A stretch of DNA of 64,000 nt from Ostrinia nubilalis. Its lineage: Eukaryota > Arthropoda > Insecta > Lepidoptera > Crambidae. Positions 1-11,700 of this stretch are shown here, piece after piece. The notes below the pieces were generated by a model. The model saw only the letters and a list, made by a program, of their open reading frames with translations, searched no databases and was not told where the DNA came from. The position numbers and the translations under genes are program-made. Numbering within the stretch: position 1 is the stretch's first letter; each line of letters starts with the position of its first letter. The stretch lies in contig NC_087099.1 of the NCBI RefSeq assembly GCF_963855985.1, positions 14,662,001 through 14,726,000 of the forward strand, read 5' to 3'.

Positions 1-535
1 GCGGCTTAGACGAGGGATCAACCAACCACATATTTTTCAATTGTCCGAAAATTGGCTCTTCCTTGTTTGATTTTCTTCCCAAAAAATTCCCACTCCCCAC
101 TAACATTAAGTGTGTCCTTAATTGTAATAACCCTTCCACTTTAAAATCCCTTGTTAAATTCATTAACTCAAACAAAATTAATTTGTAGGTGAATGGTACT
201 GTTTGGCAAACGTTTTTAAATTATCCCTCTGAGTGACAAGTAACTTTTTTTTTCCCTAATTTGTCACCTGCACTGCAACAACAACATCCCTTTTTTTGTC
301 TCCCATAATTGTTTGTTCTTTTTATATTTTATTTTCACGTATTGTGTTGTCTTATTTGTGATGTCTGTTTGTTTTAGGTATATAAGTTTGCTTAGATTGC
401 AGCTACAAAATTTTCTATTTTTATAACAACAACCACTGTGTAAAAGCTGCGCACGTGACATTGGCGGAATAGTGTGCCCTCAGTGGCGAAAAAACGCAAG
501 TTCATCGCCATAAACCAAAGAAGAAGAAGAAGAAG
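1..535 (+). mobile_element. 3' end of a non-LTR retrotransposon with (GAA)n tail
   Basis: An open frame from base 3 to the TAG at 186-188 gives 61 residues that look like the extreme C terminus of a non-LTR reverse transcriptase: an HIFFNCP segment of the usual H-x-x-F-x-C-P kind sits near the start. About 350 bases of 3' UTR follow, ending in a GAA repeat near 520-535, the kind of short-repeat tail left by target-primed reverse transcription. A related tail, with the shared string GCACGTGACATTG, recurs at about 48218-48275. The clade cannot be fixed from so little sequence. The rest of the element lies before the window. Confidence 0.6.
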
Positions 536-634
536 TCGGTTGAAAACTAAGTAAAATTGCTGATTAATTAACCAATATTCAATTCAATTTGCTTTAATGT
601 TGTTTTTTTACTAATGGAAATGTTTTTATTACAG

Positions 635-2788
635 ACACTTCATCAACATTTACAATTAAAGAGAAGAGGCTTTGGCGACAGTTACAAAATGCAAAAAAAA
701 ACAATAAGGAATATAGCGAAGTCAAGAGTGAATTTAGACAAGTTAGATTCGGAAGTGCTGACATCGTTAGTAAAGGATGTAGTGCAGAATAACAAAAAAA
801 AGTCACAAGGAAAAAGGTGGACTTTAGCCAACAAAATATATGCTTTGGCTATATTTAAACGGTCCCCTAAAGCATACCGCTATATGCAAAAGCTGTTTAC
901 GCTACCAAGCACTAAAACGCTCCAAAGGATTTTAAAAAATATACCAATGGAGCCTGGTATAAATAAAAATATAATTGATATGTTAGAGGCAAAAGCATCA
1001 AGTATGCCAAAGGAAAATAAATATTGCTCGTTAATATTTGACGAGATGGCGTTAAAGAAACGGATAATTTATAACGAAATTGCTGATAAAGTGGATGGCT
1101 ACGTGGATTATGGAGAGGGCGAGAACATGGGACGAGAAAATAAAATTGCAGACCATGCGTTAGTGTTTATGATACAGGGTGCTAAACATAAATACAAACA
1201 ATATATTGCGCACTATTTTGTGGAAGGCACAATATCAACAGCAAAACTGGCAAAAATTATATCGGACATCATCAAAAAATTAAAAGAAATCGGATTTGTG
1301 GTTCTAACAACAGTTTGTGATCAGGGATCTACAAATATAGGAGCTCTTAACATGTTAAAAAGAAACTGTGGACAAGGCATAGATAGCAACTTTTTCTCTG
1401 TAAATAATGACAAAATTTTTATAATCTATGACATCCCTCACTTGTTCAAATCATTACGAAACAATTTCTTTAAAAGTGGAAATATGTCTTTCGATGGAAA
1501 AATTGCACAATGGAGGCATTTGGTAGTTGCAGAAGAACACAACAGAAATTTTTTAAATTTTAAAAAACTGAATAGTACCATTGTAAATCCAACATTCAAA
1601 ACTAAGATGAGGGTGAAGTATGCTGCGCATGCTCTGAGTAATACCGTGGCAGCTATTTTAAAAATGATGGCATGGAAAGAAGTTTCTGATTGCAATGATA
1701 CAGCATTTGTGATTGAACAGTTAGATAAACTATTTGATTGTACAAATGGTCCATCATCTTTAAATGACGTAAAGAAAGGGATCCGGGAAAATGTTTCCAC
1801 ATCAAGTAATCACATTGAGTCTTGGACCTTTTATACTGATAAGTTAAAAACTATAAAATTTATAACAGCAGAAAACACGATACTAAAAAATGTTAAATGC
1901 GTAAAGGGATATCAAATATCTATCAAATCTTTAAACGATATTTGGGAAAAGTTAAAGAATGAAGGGTTTAAATATATGAACCTTAGACAGTTTAACCAAG
2001 ACTCTCTGGAAAACTTATTTGGAATCATTAGGCAACACAGTGTAACCAATAGAAATCCCACTATCACGCACTTTACTGCAGCGCTTAAAACAAGCATGGT
2101 TACTGGGCTGAAAGTGCCTCATAGCAGAAGTGCTAATTGTGAAGCAGACAACAATAAACATATGCTGGAATATAAAGACATTTTAAAAACTAATTTAAAA
2201 GCAACAGAAATAAAAATTAATGTTCAAGATTCCACAGACACTGAATTTTATCCTGTGTTGTCTATCCCGGACCCTGAAAACTTAGAACAGCCCATTGAAA
2301 ATTTGTGTAGCCTTGAAAACCAACCAGTAGTATATGTAAGCGGGTATTTAGCTGCCAAACTATTACAGAACAGTTCTTGTTTAATTTGTGAAGAGTGTTT
2401 GAGCGTGAAAACTCCTGTTGACAATGATTTGTATGCATATATATCTCTTCGCGAATGGTGGCATGATAAAAAAAGTCTCGTTTATCCAACAATTCAATTA
2501 TGTACCACCGTAAATGAAGCTAAACAATTTTATCATGACCATATTGCCGACCAGATATATATGGAAAATGTTGGAAAATTCATTTTCTTAATGTTGAGTA
2601 CAAATTGTAATTTTAGTTGGTTTAAATGTCAACAACATAATAAAGAAATTTATGATAAGATGTTTAAAATATTAAGTTACCTTTTTCTAAGAAAAAGTTG
2701 TAAAATCATTAATGACAGCTTCATAAAAAGTGAAAACAATTTTGCTGACAAAAGTAAAAAAGCACAGCAACAAAGCATTGAAAAGTAA
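635..2788 (+). CDS. P-element/THAP9-type transposase, main exon
   Basis: A single long open frame of about 717 codons encodes the catalytic part of a P-element family DDE transposase. Visible landmarks, numbered from an upstream in-frame ATG at 614, are IFDEM (D143), VCDQGSTN (D236), YDIPHLFKSLRNN (272-284), the insertion domain with VKYAAHALSN, and NQDSLENLFG (E466). These fit the D-D-E triad of this family. The ATG at 614 lies in a pyrimidine-rich stretch ending TTACAG at 634, so the true exon probably starts at 635 in the same phase. The DNA-binding THAP exon would then lie upstream, where a retrotransposon tail now sits, so the gene may have lost its 5' exon. An AATAAA lies at 2876. No terminal inverted repeats were found. 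Confidence 0.85.
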   Translation, partial: TLHQHLQLKRRGFGDSYKMQKKTIRNIAKSRVNLDKLDSEVLTSLVKDVVQNNKKKSQGKRWTLANKIYALAIFKRSPKAYRYMQKLFTLPSTKTLQRILKNIPMEPGINKNIIDMLEAKASSMPKENKYCSLIFDEMALKKRIIYNEIADKVDGYVDYGEGENMGRENKIADHALVFMIQGAKHKYKQYIAHYFVEGTISTAKLAKIISDIIKKLKEIGFVVLTTVCDQGSTNIGALNMLKRNCGQGIDSNFFSVNNDKIFIIYDIPHLFKSLRNNFFKSGNMSFDGKIAQWRHLVVAEEHNRNFLNFKKLNSTIVNPTFKTKMRVKYAAHALSNTVAAILKMMAWKEVSDCNDTAFVIEQLDKLFDCTNGPSSLNDVKKGIRENVSTSSNHIESWTFYTDKLKTIKFITAENTILKNVKCVKGYQISIKSLNDIWEKLKNEGFKYMNLRQFNQDSLENLFGIIRQHSVTNRNPTITHFTAALKTSMVTGLKVPHSRSANCEADNNKHMLEYKDILKTNLKATEIKINVQDSTDTEFYPVLSIPDPENLEQPIENLCSLENQPVVYVSGYLAAKLLQNSSCLICEECLSVKTPVDNDLYAYISLREWWHDKKSLVYPTIQLCTTVNEAKQFYHDHIADQIYMENVGKFIFLMLSTNCNFSWFKCQQHNKEIYDKMFKILSYLFLRKSCKIINDSFIKSENNFADKSKKAQQQSIEK

Positions 2789-3465
2789 TCTTGAGGCTGA
2801 GGTTCGATCAGCTGATAAGAAAATTAAAGATGTTTATAGATAAAAATCCTATTTTTTCTTAGAAAAAGTTGTGAAAATAAAAGTTTACAAAATTATCATT
2901 TCTGTACTTTGTTATAATATTCAATAATTCCTCATGCCTACAACTGCTATGTCATGTTCAATACTTATTGTAATATACCTATTTTATTTCGAAATAAATA
3001 ATTTACGTTACAAAACTTCGTTTTGCTTACACATAATATAAAATAAAAATAGCATTAAAATATTGAAAGTTCCTATACTAGATATCGATATGCAATTACA
3101 ACCCTAGCAAAGTATCGATAATCGATAAGTTATTACGAACGTCACTAATACTGTCAGAAAATAATGCATTATGTTGGTAGCTCCGCCTGTAGTTTGTGCG
3201 GTTGGTAAAGATTTGCGGGTCGTTCTCTAAAATGCATATGTGTGCGTGAGCTCAAAAAATATCTATGGAGTGCCGTCTCTTACTCTTTTATGCTCTTTGG
3301 CCAGCACAAACACGACGTGCTTACTTGACACTAGTGTTGTCACTATTATTCATTAGATAATTATTATCGACTGTTCTTCGATCTTATAACAATCGAACTA
3401 ATAGAGGGAATGAGGGATTTGATCTACACTTCCCTCACCAGACAAGTTGGGGAGGCCTGAATTTC
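2789..3465. other. Intergenic DNA, nothing recognised
   Basis: AT-rich sequence after the P-type transposase. It contains a polyadenylation signal at 2876 and several ATCGATA strings near 3080-3130. I see no gene or clear element boundary here. Confidence 0.5.
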
Positions 3466-3469
3466 TTAA

Positions 3470-3572
3470 GGCACAGTTCCTACCAAGGCGGAGCAGAGAA
3501 GTGGAAATAATGAAATCTGGTTATTCAAAAACATTTCTCTGCTCCGCTCCACCTTGGTGGAAACCAGGCCTA
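3470..3572. mobile_element. Short foldback element (MITE-like)
   Basis: The left arm reads CCAAGGCGGAGCAGAGAA and the right arm TTCTCTGCTCCGCTCCACC followed by TTGG, so the two arms pair around a short AT-rich loop. A diverged relative with the same centre (GGAAATAATGAAATCT) lies at 14913-15030 inside the zinc-finger gene, which shows that this is an interspersed family. Confidence 0.6.
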
Positions 3573-3693
3573 ATGTAGTTATTTCTCCTTAAGTTGTCTC
3601 TTACGAAATGTACGCGAAGAGTGAGAGTGGTCCTAGTCTACTCGGCCTGACTAAATTATCTACATTGTTCCGCTAACACCCTGGTTAAGAAGT

Positions 3694-3839
3694 TACAGTC
3701 AAAACTCATATCGGTTCAAACCACTTTTGACTGATTTTTCCAATCTACAACGACCTTGGTCAAGCGTTCCAATGAAAATCACTTGATTGGAAAAATCAGG
3801 CAAAAGTTGTTTTGACCCATTATGAGTTTTTTGACTATA
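3694..3839. mobile_element. Foldback element of Tc1/mariner type
   Basis: An inverted repeat of about 50 bases per arm: the left arm begins TACAGTCAAAACTCAT and the right arm ends ATGAGTTTTTTGACTATA, with inner ends TTTTTCCAATC and GATTGGAAAAA. TA dinucleotides flank both ends, as expected for TA-targeting elements. There is no coding capacity. Confidence 0.6.
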
Positions 3840-3865
3840 AACTTAATTCATTTAATTTTGTACTA

Positions 3866-3945
3866 GCTTTTGCCTGCGGCTTCACCCGCGTGAAATTTTG
3901 CTTGTGACAAACGAAATGTCACGGCAGGTGAAGCCGTTTATAATA
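3866..3945 (-). repeat. Fragment of a common interspersed repeat tail
   Basis: Contains CTAGCTTTTGCCTGCGGCTT followed by CACCCGCGTG, a string whose reverse complement resembles the end of the degraded repeat at 30900-30920 (GCGGAGTCGTGGGCAACAGC). This is a shared repeat family of uncertain class. Confidence 0.4.
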
Positions 3946-4308
3946 TTAGTAGGATTTTGAACTTTACTTTTATCGACATGTTATTGCCGATAGTAGTGCT
4001 TCCCTTTGAATGATATACAAAATGACAGTAAAATGATTTGTTGCCATTTTACAAAACTTTTAATGAGTTAGCTCATCATCATGAGCTATATTTCAAGCCA
4101 AAATGCTGCCCCACAGTGGCAATAATCTGATTAAAAATAAAAAAGTTTGATTTATGGTCATTGACATTAGTCTATGGTTTTTCCGTTATACGCACGTATC
4201 GCTCGATATATTTTTTATTTGCGACAAAAACACCTACAAATTGAATAGAACACTGTATGGCTCAATGCCACGAAGCAGATATCGACATTTTGGTCCGTGC
4301 ATCGGAAT

Positions 4309-5203
4309 CAGTGATGCCAACCCAAATTTTAGAAAATTGGTAGATTATGTGCCAATTGTTGGTAGAAGTTGGTAGAATGTAAAATGCAAAATTGGTAGAT
4401 CTACCACCTCAACTTAGAAAAAAAATTAAGATTCATAAAACCATGGAATAGAAAGTCACCTTTCACACATGCTACATGCTTTAAACTATTTTCATGTTTA
4501 TTTAAAATAAATCTTCCACCGGCACACTTTAGATCACACCTACATGGTTTACAATAAAAATATCCTTCACCCTTAGTACTTTCTTGAAGCCAACCTGCAA
4601 ATTCCTTATCTTTCTCCCATAATTTTGAATATTTTTGGTCATGGTGCCTATTTAGTGCCTCCAAATGCTTCCTTATAATATTATGTCAATCAATCAACAT
4701 TACTGTAACTAGAATATTATTGTAACTAGAATAACTATTTTGAAGAAGCATTATAGGACTTTATTATTATTATTATTTTCTTTACTATCAGAATCCATTA
4801 TTAAAAAGAAATACATGCCACGCAACCGCTAATTAATGCAAGCACCGTTTAAACGGAGTTTTCGAGGAGCAAAGAAAATATTCATTAAAATCACTCTATT
4901 TCGCAACATAACAAGCATAACACACACAATCCAAATCCAAACGACACACAGATCATCACAGATGAGAGAGAAATAAATAACTACCACAGACTTTTTTATA
5001 AACTTGGCTTCTCACGTTTGGGCCACATACTAAGTAGTAAGAAGAGAACAGGGTGGCTAATTATTGTCGGGTTATAGATGCGACATTGTGGTGATATGTG
5101 AAAATTAAAAAAATAGGTAGATTTTAGGTCTAGGGTGGTAGATAGGTAGACTGAAGTGAAAAGTGGTAGATCTACCAAAAAGTTGGTAGATATGGCATCA
5201 CTG
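4309..5203. mobile_element. Non-autonomous hAT element, complete with 8-bp target duplication
   Basis: The element begins CAGTGATGCCA at 4309 and ends TGGCATCACTG at 5203, an 11-bp perfect terminal inverted repeat. Both ends are flanked by the identical 8-mer ATCGGAAT (4301-4308 and 5204-5211), the hAT hallmark. The subterminal DNA is packed with GGTAGA or its complement at both ends, plausible transposase-binding repeats. Total length is 895 bp. Inside lies a short minus-strand zinc-finger-like ORF (4401-4664) but no transposase core. The perfect target duplication suggests a fairly recent insertion. Confidence 0.9.
4401..4664 (-). pseudogene. hAT-associated zinc-finger-like N-terminal fragment
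   Basis: An 87-residue open frame carrying YFYCKPCRCDL and, after a spacer, NKHENSLKHV. The C-x2-C...H-x4-5-H pattern recalls BED/TTF-type fingers at the N terminus of hAT transposases and hAT-derived proteins. The frame runs into the left end of the element and lacks the RNase H-like domain. It is best read as a leftover of the autonomous parent, not a functioning gene. Confidence 0.5.
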
Positions 5204-5211
5204 ATCGGAAT

Positions 5212-5780
5212 ACAAAGTTTTGTGTAGTGAACGAGACGTCTGCAATATGTCTGACTATTTGGAAATATTTTTAGATAATCATAGCTGTAATTAATTGTAA
5301 AAGCTATAAAAACGTTATTGATGTCATGGATTACACATGACAAATACTACAAATAGGTAAGTTCGTGGTGGATAAAGTGGTACTCTGCTAATTCCTTCCT
5401 AGTACAAGCACAACGTTGGACTTTTTTGTCTCAATGGCCTTTATCTCACGAGTTTTGTTTCTTTTGTCCTCGATTTCGACATTCAAACAAGTTTGTATAA
5501 TTTGAAGTCTCAGATATCGCGATGTGTATTTATATAGATTTATTTTGTCCGACAGATCGATAAGAAGACGACTTACAACGAAGATATGTATTGTTGTGGG
5601 TCGTGTGGTAGCCTCGCACTCGCATGTCAATAAGAGATATGCGCGTCACGGACGTAGTGCGGACTGGTGCTTCGTTCTGAGTGCGCATTTCGTCAAGGAG
5701 AGACACTGACCTTCGCGACGACAGCGAATATCAAGACGTCAAAAGTGTTTTTACGGAATTGTAGACGAAAGTGAGGCAGG
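5212..5780 (+). promoter_or_regulatory. Upstream region and 5' UTR of the zinc-finger gene
   Basis: The stretch between the hAT element and the ATG at 5781 should hold the promoter and leader. Sequence from about 5500 becomes less AT-rich and contains GTGCGGACTGGTGC and GAGTGCGCATTTCG. No TATA box is evident and I cannot place the transcription start. Confidence 0.35.
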
Positions 5781-8700
5781 ATGGATCAAATGGTGCAGTG
5801 CCCTGTGTGCACGCTCTACCTGCACAATGGGATCACACTAGAATCTCACCTTGATACCCATCCCAAAGACCAGGTAATAAAAGCATTGTGCAACCTAACC
5901 ACGAAGGCCAGTAGTAGCTATGCGAGCAGAACATCCACACCGATGCACTGTGACCGCTCGTACAGAAGCAGGTCTCGGACTCCAGCAGTGGACGACAGAT
6001 GGTCCCACAGAAGTAGTGAAACGGATAGATACTGGCGAAGAACACCGAGCAGAACTTCCAAATCAAGTCAGGCATTAAATGCTTCTCGCAATGGAACACC
6101 AGACATTAGAATGAGTGATATGAGCTTTGACAACAATAGTGCTAATCAATTTTCTGCTCCATCTTATCCTCTGAAAGCAGACAAAACTCAACAGTATCCG
6201 AATACACCGACTGGCGAATTGGAACCGCCCTATGCATATTACCAGGACACCAATGATGATAGAGAAATAAAGTATTCCCGCAGCCCAGAATACAATCCTT
6301 TGGATACCAGTACCCCAGTTTTCGCTCATAACACTCCAACAACTACCAATGTCAAAATACAGGCTACATTGCTTCCAACAGTTACTCGAAGAAGTAATGA
6401 GAATATAGTAAAAATGTTACCAAAACCAAATAATATACTTGTAAAGACTAATATGGGTGGATTACAGTATATCACTCCAGGGTTGAAGCCGATGCATTTG
6501 ATGGTGCCCACTCCTCCAACATTTGTCCAAAAAAATGTACAAAGCAACATGATTATGGCCAGTGGTTTACCTGTAAGCACAATGGTGGAGTCAAAGACAT
6601 TGGCCCCAACAATACCCACAAACCATTTCAATCAAATGACCAGCAGTACCTTCACACCAGGTACAACAGTAGTACAAAATTCTCAGATTATTTATAGAGA
6701 AATGGTTCAGAATATGGATGGTAAGCGTTTCGTTTCATGTGTGCCTTCAGTGCTCGGTCATGAGAATGTTCGTAATGTTGCACCGGGGACATCTATGTAT
6801 CAGAATTTAATGTTAGTGGATCAACTTGGAAATGCACCATGCATGTACACAGCACCGCAGCCCATTATACCAAAGCCCTGTACCACAACTGTCTATCCTA
6901 ATAATGGTACGGAGGCACCTAGCGGTACCAATTCAAATGAACATAAAGCTGGTCCTTCTTCAGATGATCGCAATAAAACTCTTGTTAATGAAGTAACTGC
7001 CCTTGTTGATCCATTGGCCCTTCCTGCTGGAACCAACACGAGTTCGACCACCACCCAAACTGAAGTAGATATATCTATCCCTAAAAAAACGGATGTTCAG
7101 TCTGTTGAAAAATGTGACACGCCAGGGTCTAGTAAAGGCTTGAAAATCCTCAGTAACATTAAAGTGGAAGTTCCAGTTCAACACAACAAGAATATGCTGA
7201 ACACTGTGATGGATCTGACTGGAACCACAGACCCTGAGGATCCTGAGAGGTCAGAGACACCTGAGAAAATTCTACCTGATTTAGATGATCACAATCATAT
7301 GTCTGATGATTGCACCCAACCATCAATATCTAGCAGTGACAGTGCAGTCTCACATGCCTTTTCTGTGATAAAAAATGTTGGTAACCCACCATCTTATAAA
7401 GAATCTTCCATCAAATCAAGTATAGATAGTAAAATCGATGCAGAATTTTCTGACAGCTGCCCAGTCCCAGATTTAATATGTAATGAGAAACCATCTATAT
7501 CACCTTGCAGCGAATTATCAGAGGTTGGAGATAACTCTGCTGATCGTGCTTCAGTATGTAACTCGGAATCGCCTAAACCTCAAATAAACCAATCAATTAG
7601 TTTAGATAGTAATACTGATAAGAAGCCCCAATCGGCAATAAAACCATACAGACACAATGCACTACGATTAAATAATATATTTGTGAAAAAGCACAAAAAA
7701 ATATTACAAATAAAAAATGCAAAGCAGTCCAGTAGTCAGTTGGATCACACAGAAGTAGAGCCACAAGCGTCGTCATCCTTTTGTAACTCGCCTGAAAATT
7801 TTCCTAGAGGCTCACCGGCTTCATTTAAGTCGGTCGAAAAATTCTCTCAAGCATCACCTGCTTCATTTAAGTCGGTCGAAAAGTTCTCCCCAGCGTCACC
7901 AGCTTCATGTAAATCGGTCGAAAAATTCTCTCGAGCGTCACCGGCTTCATTCAAGTCGGTCGAAAAGTTCTCTCCAGCGTCACCGGCTTCGTGTAAGTCG
8001 GTCGATAAATTCTCACGGGCCTCGCCGGCTTCATTTAAGTCGGTCGAAAAATTCTCTCAAGCCTCACCGGCTTCGTGTAAGTCGGTCGAAAAATTATCTC
8101 GAGCGTCACCGGCTTCATTTAAGTCGGTCGAAAAATTCTCTCAAGCCTCACCGGCTTCGTGTAAGTCGGTCGAAAAATTCTCTCCAGCGTCATCCTTGTG
8201 CAAGTCGCCGGATAATTTTTCTCGAGCGTCATCATCTTCGTGCAAGTCGCCGGAAATTTTTACCCGCGCTTCGTCATCATGTAAATCACCTGGAAATTTT
8301 TCTCGAGCGTCATCGTCCTCGTGCCGAACACCCGAAAATTTTTCAATAACTAAAATGATTTGCTCCGAAAAGTCTGAATGTTTAGACGAAAAGAGCCCTT
8401 TAGAATCGATGCCAGAAGAGAAGATGATCGAGAAAGACGAAGAAGACCAAGATCATAACGATTTCGACGCCGACACGGAGGAGCAATCGATGGACATCGA
8501 GCCCGTCGCGTCCTCCAGCCTGAACACTTCGGAGCAGTTCACGACCAGCATAGACGTGGTGCAGGTCAAAGAGGAGGTGAACACGAGCAACGAGGATCCT
8601 TTCAGCAACGAGAACAGTAATTCCAATCGCGAGATGGAACCTTTGGACGGTCTGCGGCCGATCAACGTGATATCGTACGGCAACATGCCGCCGGGGGAGT

Positions 8701-11700
8701 TCGACGAGGAGTCGAACCATCGCGAGCTTCTCGAGCTGGAGGCTGCGTCGAAAAACAAGCAGTTCGTCAGCATGATGAACGAGAACTACTTCGGGGACAA
8801 CATCTACGCGGACTACTTCACGCCGGACCGCGTGGAGGCGTTCGACGCGGCCCGGGAGGCGCCGTCGTTCGCGAAAGAGAATCCGAAGGATATGTACCTG
8901 TGGGGCGAGTCGTCGCACCACAAGGAGAGCGAGTTCGTGCTGCCGAACTTTATACACGAGAGTTATAAGATAGCGGAGAGTAGCGCGGTGGATTACGCTG
9001 AAATGGGGAGCAGAGCGGTGCGGGTAGATGTGGAGGTGGACGTGTGCGAGCGGGACAGCAAGGCGGACGTGCTGGGCGAGGCCGCGGGCGAGGCGCCGCT
9101 GAACATCTGCGCCGACGAGCGGATGCCGCCGCGCGGCGAGCTCAGCGGCCAGGAGAGCAACGGGGACACGGAGTCGCCGTGGAACGGAGTAAGAACCTTT
9201 TTGGCACCACAGCATTAATCGCAAACTAACATTGTAATTAAGTGTAACGTACGGTGTGGAAACTAATGTGAACGGCTTCGTAGTGTAGCAATATTTGTCA
9301 TGTATTAATCCTATCATTATCCTATTATAAGTATCGATCAGCAGCGAACCCGAATCATAATAAACGATCTCGAGTACAAAGAAGTTATCATTGATGTGAA
9401 CGTTGAGCGAACTTTGGCTCTTAACGTTAAGGTAAGGTTTTAAGAGCATATAAAAATTTGTTTTAAAAATGTATTCTTAGCAACGCCCGCTCGTATTTCA
9501 GATGTACACCGACGTACCGCCTTCGGAGCCCTACGATTTGATCGCGCGCGAGAGTTGGGTGTCGGACGGCTCCGAGATAGATACCAATGAGAAGCGGGAA
9601 AATTTGTGAGTAAAGTATAATTTAGATTCATTTATTTATAGCGAAATATGACTCCGATTTTTTAATACACTCGATATCAAATAAATCGCACCTCCCGCGA
9701 GAAATAATCTTCAAAAAATAGGTAGTTACGCTTGAGCTAACTTTTATGGCTATAAAACTGTTAAGTTGGGATTAATCGTTATCCATCTGTTAAAGAGGAC
9801 ATGTGAGATCATTATTTGGTTTTACAACCATAAAAATTGTTCTAATTGATCCCAGAGGAGAGCCCAAAGTGAGGTCTGTTTTCAAGTCACATTTATGGTA
9901 TATGTTAATCATTTATTTAGATTATTATATGTGTTTTTATTTAAGGATATTTATTGGGCTTTCAAATAACACCAATATTGTTGGGGCACCATGATTGTGT
10001 CAGAAGAAAATTTTAAAGTTCGCATCGCGGAAAGTGTGATTTATTTGATGTTGAGTGTATTTTATGAATTTTGGTTTAGATAATTTTAACGTCGCGTATG
10101 TTTTCAGGGAGGAAGAGATCCATTTCGCGCAAAAAGGGCGTATTTTCACGTGCTCGATATGCGGCTCTAAGTTTCCCTCGTTGTACGAGATGCGTGCGCA
10201 CAAATCGGCGGCGCATGCGCCTTTGACGGTTCACGCGCCGCTCGTCGCGCCCGCCCTAGCGTCCCAGCTGTCCCCCCACCTTTCGGCCCAGCTGCCCCCC
10301 CACCTTTCGCCCCACCCTCCGCAGTTCGTTCTGCCCCCCCACTCGCTGCAGCCCCCCGAAACGGCGCGCACGTCATACAGCAGGATGCTGACCGCGAGGA
10401 TTATCAAGAAAGAGGAAAAACCGGATGAAGCCACTGGAGTTCCTGGTACATGTAAAGCCCGGTCTGTGAGCACGTAGAATTTTGTCCAATGACACACACA
10501 CTCACTGCGGGCGCCCGTCGCACAGTCGCGACAGCAACATAATTACGCGCGAGCGATAAGGATGGGTAGCTTGGGGTCATTGGACAAAATTCTACGTGCT
10601 CAAAGACCAGACTATAGATACAGTTGATATTATTTTCTTGCAGTAGTCGAGACCATAGATGCAGGCCGTTACCGACCGGTCAATCTGGAAATCTTGGGGA
10701 GGCGGCCTATGTTCAGCAATGGACGTCTTGTCCTGAAATGATGAGTCGACACAAAGGCCAGCTATACACGGACTGCTTCAAGCAGTTGAGACCGACTGCT
10801 TGAAGCCGCGACCATGGATGGACCTGACCAACAGTCAGTATATGGCTGACCAAACTGCTATTGGCAGTGTTATTTATTTTTCTTATACATGCGCGTCGGT
10901 CTGTCAAACGACTTTTTTTGGGTTTTTTAAAAGGTCAAACTTGGTAATTATCTATTCAATACTTTCGCCAGGCACTGCCGGAATGCCGCTAGACTCGAAA
11001 GAGGTGCTCGCGAGCAGTATGCTTCAGTACGACGCTCTAGGAGAGGCCAAGCCCAAGCTCGAGGCGCTCATCAAGCAGGAGGCCAAGGCGCGCCGCAAGA
11101 GGGACTTCGTCTGCCCCACGTGCAAGGTGAGGCACCTTCCCCAGGCGACCCCAGGCTCCGCTAGACTCGAAGGAGGCGCTCGCGAGCAGCATTCTGCAAG
11201 AAGAAGGCGCTCGCGAGCAGTATGCTTCAGTACGACGCACTAGGAGAGGCAGATATGTACCATCCTAGACTGCATCTCACTTAACACCAGGTGCGATTGC
11301 GGTCAAATACCTGCCTTGGCTAGCATAAAAAAAAAAAAAAAGCCCAAGCTCGAGGCGCTCATCAAGCAGGAGGCCAAGGCGCGCCGCAAGAGGGACTTCG
11401 TCTGCCCCACGTGCAAGGTGAGACACCTTCCCCAGGCGAGCCCGGGCTCCGCTGGACTCGCACTCAATGCCTACCAGAAAGGTAGGGCCTACCCACTAAA
11501 AACCTGTGACGGTGACCTCCGTAAGCATTATTTAGTCGGGAACGCGAGACATCACCATCAGCAATAGCCTCTAGCATTTGTCCGCGTTCCTTGCTCGACC
11601 GCTCAGTGCAGCCTCAGCAAGTGAAAGGAGACAGAGTTTCTTTGACAACGAGCGGTGCGCGGGTCAAGCGCTTCTAGTCACCACCAGGGCACCAGATCAC

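Noticed and set aside
4154..4375. 73-codon plus-strand frame near the hAT element
   Set aside because: It runs from flanking DNA across the element's left end, so it was created by the insertion; it has no recognisable motif.
8400..9449. 349-codon minus-strand frame opposite exon 1
   Set aside because: It is an antisense shadow of a GC-rich coding exon: low-complexity, Arg/Leu/Val-rich, with no domain, and it crosses the exon 1 donor and exon 2.
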